A stretch of DNA of 64,000 bases, from contig OX465589.1 of NCBI GenBank assembly GCA_950022655.1, forward strand, positions 32,341,970 to 32,405,969. Reading direction: 5' to 3'. The stretch comes from Alentia gelatinosa (taxonomy: Eukaryota; Annelida; Polychaeta; Phyllodocida; Polynoidae). Every line of letters starts with the position of its first letter. Position 1 is the first letter of the stretch. Shown piece after piece: positions 22,903 through 37,173 of the stretch. A program made the translations under genes and the position numbers. Below the pieces are notes generated by a model that saw only the letters and a list, made by a program, of their open reading frames with translations, was not told the DNA's origin and did not search any database.

Positions 22903-24662
22903 ACTGACGCTGGGTGACTATGATAAGAACTAACGTTTTAATTGACAGGTCCTGCCACCTGGTGTATTATGTGAAACCAGGTTCCTCACTACATTCATAA
23001 CGCCCTTAACATGCCCTCTTCCTGTCAGACTCAGTGGTCTAGAGGTAGTGTCAGCAAGGGAAACCTATGGTTGAGAGTTCAATCCCCTTCCATGCAGAGC
23101 GGGTTTTTTTTTCAAGAGTCATGGGTGAGACAGTTAGGCTGGGTGAGACAGACTCAGGCAGAGTGAGACAGACTCAGGCAGGGTGAGACAGACTCGGGAA
23201 GGGTGAGTTGAGACAGACTCAGGCAGGGTGAGACAGACTCTGGCAGGATGATGAGAGACAGACTCAGGCAGGGTATAAAAGACACGGGCAGGGCGAGATA
23301 GGCTTGGGCAGGGTGATGAGAAACAGACTTGGACAATGTGAGACAGACATGGGCAGGATAATGTGAGACAAACTGGGGCAGGGTGAGACAGAGTCAGGCA
23401 GGGTGAGACAGACTCAGGAAGGGTGAGGTGAGACAGAGTCAGGCAGGGTGAGACAGACTTGGGCAGGGTGATGAGAGACAGACTCAGGCAGGGTATGACA
23501 GACTTGGGTAGAGCGACATAGACTTGAGCAGAGTGATGAGAGACAGACTGGGGCAGGGTGAGACAGACTCACACAGGATGAGACAGACTCAGACAGGGTG
23601 AGACAGACTCGGGCAGGGTTAGGTAATACAGACTCAGGCAGGATGAAACAGACTCGGTCAGGGTGAAGGGAGACAGACAGAGGGAGGGTATAACAGACAT
23701 GGGCAGTTTCAGGTTAGACAGACTAGGGTAGGTCGAGACAGACTGGGGCAGGGTAAGTTGAGACAGACTGGGACAGGGTGAGAAAGACATGGGCAGGATA
23801 ATGAGAGACAGACTGGGGCAGGGTTAGACAGAGGCAGGCAGGGTGAGACAGACTCGGGAAGGGTGAGACAATCTCGGGCAGGGTGATGAGAGACAGACTC
23901 AGGGAGGGTATGACAGACTCGGGCAGGCCTACTTAATTGGTCGCTAGTTTATGCAGCGACCTTGAAATTGACTGCAATTGTTACTGATAGATTGGCCATC
24001 AACCCCTGTCTGTGCTGAGCTCCTCACTCTCAGTCGGATAGATTGACGTGCCGTACCGTACGCAGAATTTAACTCACTGTCGCCCAAATTATCATAGCCC
24101 AAGACATCTAAGGATGATACGTACCAAATGCGGATATTCACTTCCAGTTAGAATTCAGCCATGAGACTTTAACACCAGTTAGGGACACATATAACCTACG
24201 ATCACCTAAAATATGAAGAAAATCGGCCAATTAGATCTAACGATATTCGTGTTTAAATCTGGTTGTAACAAATGCTGCTCTGGTGGCCAGTGTAGGCCTA
24301 CTTAATTGGTCGCTAGTTTATGCAGCGACCTTGATATTGACTGCACTTGTTACTGATAGATTGGCCATCAACTCCTGTCTGTGCTGAGCTCCTCACTCTC
24401 AGTCGAATAGATTGATGGGCCTTACCTTACGCAGAATTTAACTGACTGTCGTCCAAATTATCATAGCCCAAGACATCTGAGGATGATGCGTACCAAATGC
24501 GGAAATTCACTTCCCGTTGGAATATGGCCATGAAACTTTAACACCAGTTAGGGACACATATAACCTACGATCACCTAAAATATGAAGAAAATCGGCCGCT
24601 TGGATCTAACGACATTCACGTTTGAATATGGTTGTATCAAATGCTGCTCTGGTGGCCAGTGT
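22903..24662 (+). repeat. Satellite unit 14
   Basis: The unit is 1,760 bp because the terminator has nine Ts after GCGGG: Pol III core at 23035-23112, A at 23925-24293, B at 24294-24662. D has CAGGATGAAAC and private GAGGCAGGCAG. It carries A-aatt with private GTTTAAATC; B has CAACTCCTG. Confidence 0.96.
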
Positions 24663-26421
24663 ACTGACGCTGGGTGACTATGATAAGAACTAACGTTTTA
24701 ATTGACAGGTCCTGCCACCTGGTGTATTATGTGAAACCAGGTTCCTCACTACATTCATAACGCCCTTAACATGCCCTCTTCCTGTCAGACTCAGTGGTCT
24801 AGAGGTAGTGTCAGCAAGGGAAACCTATGGTTGAGAGTTCAATCCCCTTCCATGCAGAGCGGGTTTTTTTTCAAGAGTCATGGGTGAGACAGTTAGGCTG
24901 GGTGAGACAGACTCAGGCAGAGTGAGACAGACTCAGGCAGGGTGAGACAGACTCGGGAAGGGTGAGTTGAGACAGACTCAGGCAGGGTGAGACAGACTCT
25001 GGCAGGATGATGAGAGACAGACTCAGGCAGGGTATAAAAGACACGGGCAGGGCGAGATAGGCTTGGGCAGGGTGATGAGAAACAGACTTGGACAATGTGA
25101 GACAGACATGGGCAGGATAATGTGAGACAAACTGGGGCAGGGTGAGACAGAGTCAGGCAGGGTGAGACAGACTCAGGAAGGGTGAGGTGAGACAGAGTCA
25201 GGCAGGGTGAGACAGACTTGGGCAGGGTGATGAGAGACAGACTCAGGCAGGGTATGACAGACTTGGGTAGAGCGACATAGACTTGAGCAGAGTGATGAGA
25301 GACAGACTGGGGCAGGGTGAGACAGACTCACACAGGATGAGACAGACTCAGACAGGGTGAGACAGACTCGGGCAGGGTTAGGTAATACAGACTCAGGCAG
25401 GGTGAAACAGACTCGGTCAGGGTGAAGGGAGACAGACAGAGGGAGGGTATAACAGACATGGGCAGTTTCAGGTTAGACAGACTAGGGTAGGTCGAGACAG
25501 ACTGGGGCAGGGTAAGTTGAGACAGACTGGGACAGGGTGAGAAAGACATGGGCAGGATAATGAGAGACAGACTGGGGCAGGGTTAGACAGAGTCAGGCAG
25601 GGTGAGACAGACTCGGGAAGGGTGAGACAATCTCGGGCAGGGTGATGAGAGACAGACTCAGGGAGGGTATGACAGACTCGGGCAGGCCTACTTAATTGGT
25701 CGCTAGTTTATGCAGCGACCTTGATATTGACTGCACTTGTTACTGATAGATTGGCCATCAACCCCTGTCTGTGCTGAGCTCCTCACTCTCAGTCGGATAG
25801 ATTGACGTGCCGTACCGTACGCAGAATTTAACTCACTGTCGCCCAAATTATCATAGCCCAAGACATCTAAGGATGATACGTACCAAATGCGGATATTCAC
25901 TTCCAGTTAGAATTCAGCCATGAGACTTTAACACCAGTTAGGGACACATATAACCTACGATCACCTAAAATATGAAGAAAATCGGCCAATTAGATCTAAC
26001 GATATTCGTGTTTGAATCTGGTGCTATCAAATGCTGCTCTGGTGGCCAGTGTAGGCCTACTTAATTGGTCGCTAGTTTATGCAGCGACCTTGATATTGAC
26101 TGCACTTGTTACTGATAGATTGGCCATCAACCCCTTCTTGTGCTGAGCTCCTCACTCTCAGTCGAATAGATTGATGGGCCTTACCTTACGCAGAATTTAA
26201 CTGACTGTCGTCCAAATTATCATAGCCCAAGACATCTGAGGATGATGCGTACCAAATGCGGAAATTCACTTCCCGTTGGAATATGGCCATGAAACTTTAA
26301 CACCAGTTAGGGACACATATAACCTACGATCACCTAAAATATGAAGAAAATCGGCCGCTTGGATCTAACGACATTCACGTTTGAATATGGTTGTATCAAA
26401 TGCTGCTGTGGTGGCCAGTGT
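24663..26421 (+). repeat. Satellite unit 15
   Basis: The unit is 1,759 bp: Pol III core at 24795-24871, A at 25684-26052, B at 26053-26421. It carries A-gct and B-gtgg, a pair found together in units 15, 25, 28 and 36 and always followed by a C-eco unit. B has private CCCCTTCTTGTG. Confidence 0.96.
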
Positions 26422-28180
26422 ACTGACGCTGGGTGACTATGATAAGAACTAACGTTTTAATTGACAGGTCCTGCCACCTGGTGTATTATGTGAAACCAGG
26501 TTCCTCACTACATTCATAACGCCCTTAACATGCCCTCTTCCTGTCAGACTCAGTGGTCTAGAGGCAGTGTCAGCAAGGGAAACCTATGGTTGAGAATTCA
26601 ATCCCCTTCAATGCAGAGAGGGTTTTTTTTCAAGAGTCATGGGTGAGACAGTTAGGCTGGGTGAGACAGACTCAGGCAGAGTGAGACAGACTCAGGCAGG
26701 GTGAGACAGACTCGGGAAGGGTGAGTTGAGACAGACTCAGGCAGGGTGAGACAGACTCTGGCAGGATGATGAGAGACAGACTCAGGCAGGGTATAAAAGA
26801 CACGGGCAGGGCGAGATAGGCTTGGGCAGGGTGATGAGAAACAGACTTGGACAATGTGAGACAGACATGGGCAGGATAATGTGAGACAAACTGGGGCAGG
26901 GTGAGACAGAGTCAGGCAGGGTGAGACAGACTCAGGAAGGGTGAGGTGAGACAGAGTCAGGCAGGGTGAGACAGACTTGGGCAGGGTGATGAGAGACAGA
27001 CTCAGGCAGGGTATGACAGACTTGGGTAGAGCGACATAGACTTGAGCAGAGTGATGAGAGACAGACTGGGGCAGGGTGAGACAGACTCACACAGGATGAG
27101 ACAGACTCAGACAGGGTGAGACAGACTCGGGCAGGGTTAGGTAATACAGACTCAGGCAGGGTGAAACAGACTCGGTCAGGGTGAAGGGAGACAGACAGAG
27201 GGAGGGTATAACAGACATGGGCAGTTTCAGGTTAGACAGACTAGGGTAGGTCGAGACAGACTGGGGCAGGGTAAGTTGAGACAGACTGGGACAGGGTGAG
27301 AAAGACATGGGCAGGATAATGAGAGACAGACTGGGGCAGGGTTAGACAGAGTCAGGCAGGGTGAGACAGACTCTGGAAGGGTGAGACAATCTCGGGCAGG
27401 GTGATGAGAGACAGACTCAGGGAGGGTATGACAGACTCGGGCAGGCCTACTTAATTGGTCGCTAGTTTATGCAGCGACCTTGATATTGACTGCACTTGTT
27501 ACTGATAGATTGGCCATCAACCCCTGTCTGTGCTGAGCTCCTCACTCTCAGTCGGATAGATTGACGTGCCGTACCGTACGCAGAATTTAACTCACTGTCG
27601 CCCAAATTATCATAGCCCAAGACATCTAAGGATGATACGTACCAAATGCGGAAATTCACTTCCAGTTAGAATTCAGCCATGAGACTTTAACACCAGTTAG
27701 GGACACATATAACCTACGATCACCTAAAATATGAAGAAAATCGGCCAATTAGATCTAACGATATTCGTGTTTGAATCTGGTTGTATCAAATGCTGCTCTG
27801 GTGGCCAGTGTAGGCCTACTTAATTGGTCGCTAGTTTATGCAGCGACCTTGATATTGACTGCACTTGTTACTGATAGATTGGCCATCAACCCCTGTCTGT
27901 GCTGAGCTCCTCACTCTCAGTCGAATAGATTGATGGGCCTTACCTTACGCAGAATTTAACTGACTGTCGTCCAAATTATCATAGCCCAAGACATCTGAGG
28001 ATGATGCGTACCAAATGCGGAAATTCACTTCCCGTTGGAATATGGCCATGAAACTTTAACACCAGTTAGGGACACATATAACCTACGATCACCTAAAATA
28101 TGAAGAAATTCGGCCGCTTGGATCTAACGACATTCACGTTTGAATATGGTTGTATCAAATGCTGCTCTGGTGGCCAGTGT
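26422..28180 (+). repeat. Satellite unit 16
   Basis: The unit is 1,759 bp: Pol III core at 26554-26630, A at 27443-27811, B at 27812-28180. It carries C-eco with the B-box G changed to A, and a private GCAGAGAGGG before the Ts. D has CTCTGGAAGG near 27372. It carries A-F and B-att. Confidence 0.96.
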
Positions 28181-30139
28181 ACTGACGCTGGGTGACTATG
28201 ATAAGAACTAACGTTTTAATTGACAGGTCCTGCCACCTGGTGTATTATGTGAAACCAGGTTCCTCACTACATTCATAACGCCCTTAACATGCCCTCTTCC
28301 TGTCAGACTCAGTGGTCTAGAGGTAGTGTCAGCAAGGGAAACCTATGGTTGAGAGTTCAATCCCCTTCCATGCAGAGCGGGGTTTTTTTCAAGAGTCATG
28401 GGTGAGACAGTTAGGCTGGGTGAGACAGACTCAGGCAGAGTGAGACAGACTCAGGCAGGGTGAGACAGACTCGAGAAGAGTGAGTTGAGACAGACTCAGG
28501 CAGGGTGAGACAGACTCTGGCAGGATGATGAGAGACAGACTCAGGCAGGGTATAAAAGACACGGGCAGGGCGAGATAGGCTTGGGCAGGGTGATGAGAAA
28601 CAGACTTGGACAATGTGAGACAGACATGGGCAGGATAATGTGAGACAAACTGGGGCAGGGTGAGACAGACTCAGGCAGGGTGAGACAGACTCAGGAAGGG
28701 TGAGGTGAGACAGAGTCAGGCAGGGTGAGACAGACTTGGGCAGGGTGATGAGAGACAGACTCAGGCAGGGTATGACAGACTTGGGTAGAGCGACATAGAC
28801 TTGAGCAGAGTGATGAGAGACAGACTGGGGCAGGGTGAGACAGACTCACACAGGATGAGACAGACTCAGACAGGGTGAGACAGACTCGGGCAGGGTTAGG
28901 TAATACAGACTCAGGCAGGGTGAAACAGACTCGGTCAGGGTGAAGGGAGACAGACAGAGGGAGGGTATAACAGACATGGGCAGTTTCAGGTTAGACAGAC
29001 TAGGGTAGGTCGAGACAGACTGGGGCAGGGTAAGTTGAGACAGACTGGGACAGGGTGAGAAAGACATGGGCAGGATAATGAGAGACAGGCTGGGGCAGGG
29101 TTAGACAGAGTCAGGCAGGGTGAGACAGACTCGGGAAGGGTGAGACAATCTCGGGCAGGGTGATGAGAGACAGACTCAGGGAGGGTATGACAGACTCGGG
29201 CAGGCCTACTTAATTGGTCGCTAGTTTATGCAGCGACCTTGATATTGACTGCACTTGTTACTGATAGATTGGCCATCAACCCCTGTCTGTGCTGAGCTCC
29301 TCACTCTCAGTCGGATAGATTGACGTGCCGTACCGTACGCAGAATTTAACTCACTGTCGCCCAAATTATCATAGCCCAAGACATCTAAGGATGATACGTA
29401 CCAAATGCGGATATTCACTTCCAGTTAGAATTCAGCCATGAGACTTTAACACCAGTTAGGGACACATATAACCTACGATCACCTAAAATATGAAGAAAAT
29501 CGGCCAATTAGATCTAACGATANNNNNNNNNNNNNNNNNNNNNNNNNNNNNNNNNNNNNNNNNNNNNNNNNNNNNNNNNNNNNNNNNNNNNNNNNNNNNN
29601 NNNNNNNNNNNNNNNNNNNNNNNNNNNNNNNNNNNNNNNNNNNNNNNNNNNNNNNNNNNNNNNNNNNNNNNNNNNNNNNNNNNNNNNNNNNNNNNNNNNN
29701 NNNNNNNNNNNNNNNNNNNNNNTTCGTGTTTGAATCTGGTTGTATCAAATGCTGCTCTGGTGGCCAGTGTAGGCCTACTTAATTGGTCGCTAGTTTATGC
29801 AGCGACCTTGATATTGACTGCACTTGTTACTGATAGATTGGCCATCAACCCCTGTCTGTGCTGAGCTCCTCACTCTCAGTCGAATAGATTGATGGGCCTT
29901 ACCTTACGCAGAATTTAACTGACTGTCGTCCAAATTATCATAGCCCAAGACATCTGAGGATGATGCGTACCAAATGCGGAAATTCACTTCCCGTTGGAAT
30001 ATGGCCATGAAACTTTAACACTAGTTAGGGACACATATAACCTACGATCACCTAAAATATGAAGAAAATCGGCCGCGTGGATCTAACGACATTCACGTTT
30101 GAATATGGTTGTATCAAATGCTGCTCTGGTGGCCAGTGT
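28181..30139 (+). repeat. Satellite unit 17, interrupted by the assembly gap
   Basis: The unit spans 1,959 bp including 200 Ns; without them it is exactly 1,759. Pol III core at 28313-28389 with GCGGGG plus seven Ts, A at 29202-29770 with the gap inside, B at 29771-30139. It carries D-L and GAGACAGGCTGG in D. B has ACACTAGTTAG and GGCCGCGTGG, shared only with unit 31. Confidence 0.93.
29523..29722. other. Assembly gap of exactly 200 N
   Basis: Two hundred Ns lie between ATCTAACGATA and TTCGTGTTTG. Removing them restores the consensus ACGATATTCGTG with no missing or added base. The gap is therefore a placeholder, and the true missing length is zero or a whole number of units. Confidence 0.98.
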
Positions 30140-31898
30140 ACTGACGCTGGGTGACTATGATAAGAACTAACGTTTTAATTGACAGGTCCTGCCACCTGGT
30201 GTATTATGTGAAACCAGGTTCCTCACTACATTCATAACGCCCTTAACATGCCCTCTTCCTGTCAGACTCAGTGGTCTAGAGGTAGTGTCAGCAAGGGAAA
30301 CCTATGGTTGAGAGTTCAATCCCCTTCCATGCAGAGCGGGTTTTTTTTCAAGAGTCATGGGTGAGACAGTTAGGCTGGGTGAGACAGACTCAGGCAGAGT
30401 GAGACAGACTCAGGCAGGGTGAGACAGACTCGGGAAGGGTGAGTTGAGACAGACTCAGGCAGGGTGAGACAGACTCTGGCAGGATGATGAGAGACAGACT
30501 CAGGCAGGGTATAAAAGACACGGGCAGGGCGAGATAGGCTTGGGCAGGGTGATGAGAAACAGACTTGGACAATGTGAGACAGACATGGGCAGGATAATGT
30601 GAGACAAACTGGGGCAGGGTGAGACAGAGTCAGGCAGGGTGAGACAGACTCAGGAAGGGTGAGGTGAGACAGAGTCAGGCAGGGTGAGACAGACTTGGGC
30701 AGGGTGATGAGAGACAGACTCAGGCAGGGTATGACAGACTTGGGTAGAGCGACATAGACTTGAGCAGAGTGATGAGAGACAGACTGGGGCAGGGTGAGAC
30801 AGACTCACACAGGATGAGACAGACTCAGACAGGGTGAGACAGACTCGGGCAGGGTTAGGTAATACAGACTCAGGCAGGGTGAAACAGACTCGGTCAGGGT
30901 GAAGGGAGACAGACAGAGGGAGGGTATAACAGACATGGGCAGTTTCAGGTTAGACAGACTAGGGTAGGTCGAGACAGACTGGGGCAGGGTAAGTTGAGAC
31001 AGACTGGGACAGGGTGAGAAAGACATGGGCAGGATAATGAGAGACAGACTGGGGCAGGGTTAGACAGAGTCAGGAAGGGTGAGACAGACTCGGGAAGGGT
31101 GAGACAATCTCGGGCAGGGTGATGAGAGACAGACTCAGGGAGGGTATGACAGACTCGGGCAGGCCTACTTAATTGGTCGCTAGTTTATGCAGCGACCTTG
31201 ATATTGACTGCACTTGTTACTGATAGATTGGCCATCAACCCCTGTCTGTGCTGAGCTCCTCACTTTCAGTCGGATAGATTGACGTGCCGTACCGTACGCA
31301 GAATTTAACTCACTGTCGCCCAAATTATCATAGCCCAAGACATCTAAGGATGATACGTACCAAATGCGGAAATTCACTTCCAGTTAGAATTCAGCCATGA
31401 GACTTTAACACCAGTTAGGGACACATATAACCTACGATCACCTAAAATATGAAGAAAATCGGCCAATTAGATCTAACGATATTCGTGTTTGAATCTGGTT
31501 GTATCAAATGCTGCTCTGGTGGCCAGTGTAGGCCTACTTAATTGGTCGCTAGTTTATGCAGCGACCTTGATATTGACTGCACTTGTTACTGATAGATTGG
31601 CCATCAACCCCTGTCTGTGCTGAGCTCCTCACTCTCAGTCGAATAGATTGATGGGCCTTACCTTACGCAGAATTTAACTGACTGTCGTCCAAATTATCAT
31701 AGCCCAAGACATCTGAGGATGATGCGTACCAAATGCGGAAATTCACTTCCCGTTGGAATATGGCCATGAAACTTTAACACCAGTTAGGGACACATATAAC
31801 CTACGATCACCTAAAATATGAAGAAATTCGGCCGCTTGGATCTAACGACATTCACGTTTGAATATGGTTGTATCAAATGCTGCTGTGGTGGCCAGTGT
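30140..31898 (+). repeat. Satellite unit 18
   Basis: The unit is 1,759 bp: Pol III core at 30272-30348, A at 31161-31529, B at 31530-31898. D has GAGTCAGGAAGGG near 31069 (also in unit 32). It carries A-F, A-K, B-att and B-gtgg. Confidence 0.96.
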
Positions 31899-33657
31899 AC
31901 TGACGCTGGGTGACTATGATAAGAACTAACGTTTTAATTGACAGGTCCTGCCACCTGGTGTATTATGTGAAACCAGGTTCCTCACTACATTCATAACGCC
32001 CTTAACATGCCCTCTTCCTGTCAGACTCAGTGGTCTAGAGGTAGTGTCAGCAAGGGAAACCTATGGTTGAGAGTTCAATCCCCTTCCATGCAGAGCGGGT
32101 TTTTTTTCAAGAGTCATGGGTGAGACAGTTAGGCTGGGTGAGACAGACTCAGGCAGAGTGAGACAGACTCAGGCAGGGTGAGACAGACTCGAGAAGAGTG
32201 AGTTGAGACAGACTCAGGCAGGGTGAGACAGACTCTGGCAGGATGATGAGAGACAGACTCAGGCAGGGTATAAAAGACACGGGCAGGGCGAGATAGGCTT
32301 GGGCAGGGTGATGAGAAACAGACTTGGACAATGTGAGACAGACATGGGCAGGATAATGTGAGACAAACTGGGGCAGGGTGAGACAGAGTCAGGCAGGGTG
32401 AGACAGACTCAGGAAGGGTGAGGTGAGACAGAGTCAGGCAGGGTGAGACAGACTTGGGCAGGGTGATGAGAGACAGACTCAGGCAGGGTATGACAGACTT
32501 GGGTAGAGCGACATAGACTTGAGCAGAGTGATGAGAGACAGACTGGGGCAGGGTGAGACAGACTCACACAGGATGAGACAGACTCAGACAGGGTGAGACA
32601 GACTCGGGCAGGGTTAGGTAATACAGACTCAGGCAGGGTGAAACAGACTCGGTCAGGGTGAAGGGAGACAGACAGAGGGAGGGTATAACAGACATGGGCA
32701 GTTTCAGGTTAGACAGACTAGGGTAGGTCGAGACAGACTGGGGCAGGGTAAGTTGAGACAGACTGGGACAGGGTGAGAAAGACATGGGCAGGATAATGAG
32801 AGACAGACTGGGGCAGGGTTAGACAGAGTCAGGCAGGGTGAGACAGACTCGGGAAGGGTGAGACAATCTCGGGCAGGGTGATGAGAGACAGACTCAGGGA
32901 GGGTATGACAGACTCGGGCAGGCCTACTTAATTGGTCGCTAGTTTATGCAGCGACCTTGATATTGACTGCACTTGTTACTGATAGATTGGCCATCAACCC
33001 CTGTCTGTGCTGAGCTCCTCACTCTCAGTCGGATAGATTGACGTGCCGTACCGTACGCAGAATTTAACTCACTGTCGCCCAAATTATCATAGCCCAAGAC
33101 ATCTAAGGATGATACGTACCAAATGCGGATATTCACTTCCAGTTAGAATTCAGCCATGAGACTTTAACACCAGTTAGGGACACATATAACCTACGATCAC
33201 CTAAAATATGAAGAAAATCGGCCAATTAGATCTAACGATATTCGTGTTTGAATCTGGTTGTATCAAATGCTGCTCTGGTGGCCAGTGTAGGCCTACTTAA
33301 TTGGTCGCTAGTTTATGCAGCGACCTTGATATTGACTGCACTTGTTACTGATAGATTGGCCATCAACCCCTGTCTGTGCTGAGCTCCTCACTCTCAGTCG
33401 GATAGATTGACGTGCCGTACCGTACGCAGAATTTAACTGACTGTCGTCCAAATTATCATAGCCCAAGACATCTGAGGATGATGCGTACCAAATGCGGAAA
33501 TTCACTTCCCGTTGGAATATGGCCATGAAACTTTAACACCAGTTAGGGACACATATAACCTACGATCACCTAAAATATGAAGAAATTCGGCCGCTTGGAT
33601 CTAACGACATTCACGTTTGAATATGGTTGTATCAAATGCTGCTCTGGTGGCCAGTGT
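31899..33657 (+). repeat. Satellite unit 19
   Basis: The unit is 1,759 bp: Pol III core at 32031-32107, A at 32920-33288, B at 33289-33657. It carries D-L, hybrid-B and B-att. Confidence 0.96.
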
Positions 33658-35414
33658 ACTGACGCTGGGTGACTATGATAAGAACTAACGTTTTAATTGA
33701 CAGGTCCTGCCACCTGGTGTATTATGTGAAACCAGGTTCCTCACTACATTCATAACGCCCTTAACATGCCCTCTTCCTGTCAGACTCAGTGGTCTAGAGG
33801 TAGTGTCAGCAAGGGAAACCTATGGTTGAGAGTTCAATCCCCTTCCATGCAGAGCGGGTTTTTTTTCAAGAGTCATGGGTGAGACAGTTAGGCTGGGTGA
33901 GACAGACTCAGGCAGAGTGAGACAGACTCAGGCAGGGTGAGACAGACTCGGGAAGGGTGAGTTGAGACAGACTCAGGCAGGGTGAGACAGACTCTGGCAG
34001 GATGATGAGAGACAGACTCAGGCAGGGTATAAAAGACACGGGCAGGGCGAGATAGGCTTGGGCAGGGTGATGAGAAACAGACTTGGACAATGTGAGACAG
34101 ACATGGGCAGGATAATGTGAGACAAACTGGGGCAGGGTGAGACAGAGTCAGGCAGGGTGAGACAGACTCAGGAAGGGTGAGGTGAGACAGAGTCAGGCAG
34201 GGTGAGACAGACTTGGGCAGGGTGATGAGAGACAGACTCAGGCAGGGTATGACAGACTTGGGTAGAGCGACATAGACTTGAGCAGAGTGATGAGAGACAG
34301 ACTGGGGCAGGGTGAGACAGACTCACACAGGATGAGACAGACTCAGACAGGGTGAGACAGACTCGGGCAGGGTTAGGTAATACAGACTCAGGCAGGGTGA
34401 AACAGACTCGGTCAGGGTGAAGGGAGACAGACAGAGGGAGGGTATAACAGACATGGGCAGTTTCAGGTTAGACAGACTAGGGTAGGTCGAGACAGACTGG
34501 GGCAGGGTAAGTTGAGACAGACTGGGACAGGGTGAGAAAGACATGGGCAGGATAATGAGAGACAGACTGGGGCAGGGTTAGACAGAGTCAGGCAGGGTGA
34601 GACAGACTCGGGAAGGGTGAGACAATCTCGGGCAGGGTGATGAGAGACAGACTCAGGGAGGGTATGACAGACTCGGGCAGGCCTACTTAATTGGTCGCTA
34701 GTTTATGCAGCGACCTTGATATTGACTGCACTTGTTACTGATAGATTGGCCATCAACCCCTGTCTGTGCTGAGCTCCTCACTCTCAGTCGGATAGATTGA
34801 CGTGCCGTACCGTACGCAGAATTTAACTCAGTCGCCCAAATTATCATAGCCCAAGACATCTAAGGATGATACGTACCAAATGCGGATATTCACTTCCAGT
34901 TAGAATTCAGCCATGAGACTTTAACACCAGTTAGGGACACATATAACCTACGATCACCTAAAATATGAAGAAAATCGGCCAATTAGATCTAACGATATTC
35001 GTGTTTGAATCTGGTTGTATCAAATGCTGCTCTGGTGGCCAGTGTAGGCCTACTTAATTGGTCGCTAGTTTATGCAGCGACCTTGATATTGACTGCACTT
35101 GTTACTGATAGATTGGCCATCAACCCCTGTCTGTGCTGAGCTCCTCACTCTCAGTCGAATAGATTGATGGGCCTTACCTTACGCAGAATTTAACTGACTG
35201 TCGTCCAAATTATCATAGCCCAAGACATCTGAGGATGATGCGTACCAAATGCGGAAATTCACTTCCTGTTGGAATATGGCCATGAAACTTTAACACCAGT
35301 TAGGGACACATATAACCTACGATCACCTAAAATATGAAGAAAATCGGCCGCTTGGATCTAACGACATTCACGTTTGAATATGGTTGTATCAAATGCTGCT
35401 GTGGTGGCCAGTGT
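33658..35414 (+). repeat. Satellite unit 20
   Basis: The unit is 1,757 bp: Pol III core at 33790-33866, A at 34679-35045, B at 35046-35414. It carries A-del2 and B-gtgg. B has private CTTCCTGTTGG. Confidence 0.96.
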
Positions 35415-37173
35415 ACTGACGCTGGGTGACTATGATAAGAACTAACGTTTTAATTGACAGGTCCTGCCACCTGGTGTATTATGTGAAACCAGGTTCCTCA
35501 CTACATTCATAACGCCCTTAACATGCCCTCTTCCTGTCAGACTCAGTGGTCTAGAGGTAGTGTCAGCAAGGGAAACCTATGGTTGAGAGTTCAATCCCCT
35601 TCCATGCAGAGCGGGTTTTTTTTCAAGAGTCATGGGTGAGACAGTTAGGCTGGGTGAGACAGACTCAGGCAGAGTGAGACAGACTCAGGCAGGGTGAGAC
35701 AGACTCGGGAAGGGTGAGTTGAGACAGACTCAGGCAGGGTGAGACAGACTCTGGCAGGATGATGAGAGACAGACTCAGGCAGGGTATAAAAGACACGGGC
35801 AGGGCGAGATAGGCTTGGGCAGGGTGATGAGAAACAGACTTGGACAATGTGAGACAGACATGGGCAGGATAATGTGAGACAAACTGGGGCAGGGTGAGAC
35901 AGAGTCAGGCAGGGTGAGACAGACTCAGGAAGGGTGAGGTGAGACAGAGTCAGGCAGGGTGAGACAGACTTGGGCAGGGTGATGAGAGACAGACTCAGGC
36001 AGGGTATGACAGACTTGGGTAGAGCGACATAGACTTGAGCAGAGTGATGAGAGACAGACTGGGGCAGGGTGAGACAGACTCACACAGGATGAGACAGACT
36101 CAGACAGGGTGAGACAGACTCGGGCAGGGTTAGGTAATACAGACTCAGGCAGGGTGAAACAGACTCGGTCAGGGTGAAGGGAGACAGACAGAGGGAGGGT
36201 ATAACAGACATGGGCAGTTTCAGGTTAGACAGACTAGGGTAGGTCGAGACAGACTGGGGCAGGGTAAGTTGAGACAGACTGGGACAGGGTGAGAAAGACA
36301 TGGGCAGGATAATGAGAGACAGACTGGGGCAGGGTTAGACAGAGTCAGGCAGGGTGAGACAGACTCGGGAAGGGTGAGACAATCTCGGGCAGGGTGATGA
36401 GAGACAGACTCAGGGAGGGTATGACAGACTCGAACAGGCCTACTTAATTGGTCGCTAGTTTATGCAGCGACCTTGATATTGACTGCACTTGTTACTGATA
36501 GATTGGCCATCAACCCCTGTCTGTGCTGAGCTCCTCACTTTCAGTCGGATAGATTGACGTGCCGTACCGTACGCAGAATTTAACTCACTGTCGCCCAAAT
36601 TATCATAGCCCAAGACATCTAAGGATGATACGTACCAAATGCGGATATTCACTTCCAGTTAGAATTCAGCCATGAGACTTTAACACCAGTTAGGGACACA
36701 TATAACCTACGATCACCTAAAATATGAAGAAAATCGGCCAATTAGATCTAACGATATTCGTGTTTGAATCTGGTTGTATCAAATGCTGCTCTGGTGGCCA
36801 GTGTAGGCCTACTTAATTGGTCGCTAGTTTATGCAGCGACCTTGATATTGACTGCACTTGTTACTGATAGATTGGCCATCAACCCCTGTCTGTGCTGAGC
36901 TCCTCACTCTCAGTCGGATAAATTGACGTGCCGTACCGTACGCAGAATTTAACTGACTGTCGTCCAAATTATCATAGCCCAAGACATCTGAGGATGATGC
37001 GTACCAAATGCGGAAATTCACTTCCCGTTGGAATATGGCCATGAAACTTTAACACCAGTTAGGGACACATATAACCTACGATCACCTAAAATATGAAGAA
37101 AATCGGCCGCTTGGATCTAACGACATTCACGTTTGAATATGGTTGTATCAAATGCTGCTCTGGTGGCCAGTGT
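35415..37173 (+). repeat. Satellite unit 21
   Basis: The unit is 1,759 bp: Pol III core at 35547-35623, A at 36436-36804, B at 36805-37173. D ends in CTCGAACAGG. It carries A-K and hybrid-B with GGATAAATTG, a change shared only with unit 23. Confidence 0.96.

Noticed and set aside
29479..29864. Open frames running through the 200-N gap
   Set aside because: They exist only because Ns contain no stop codons.
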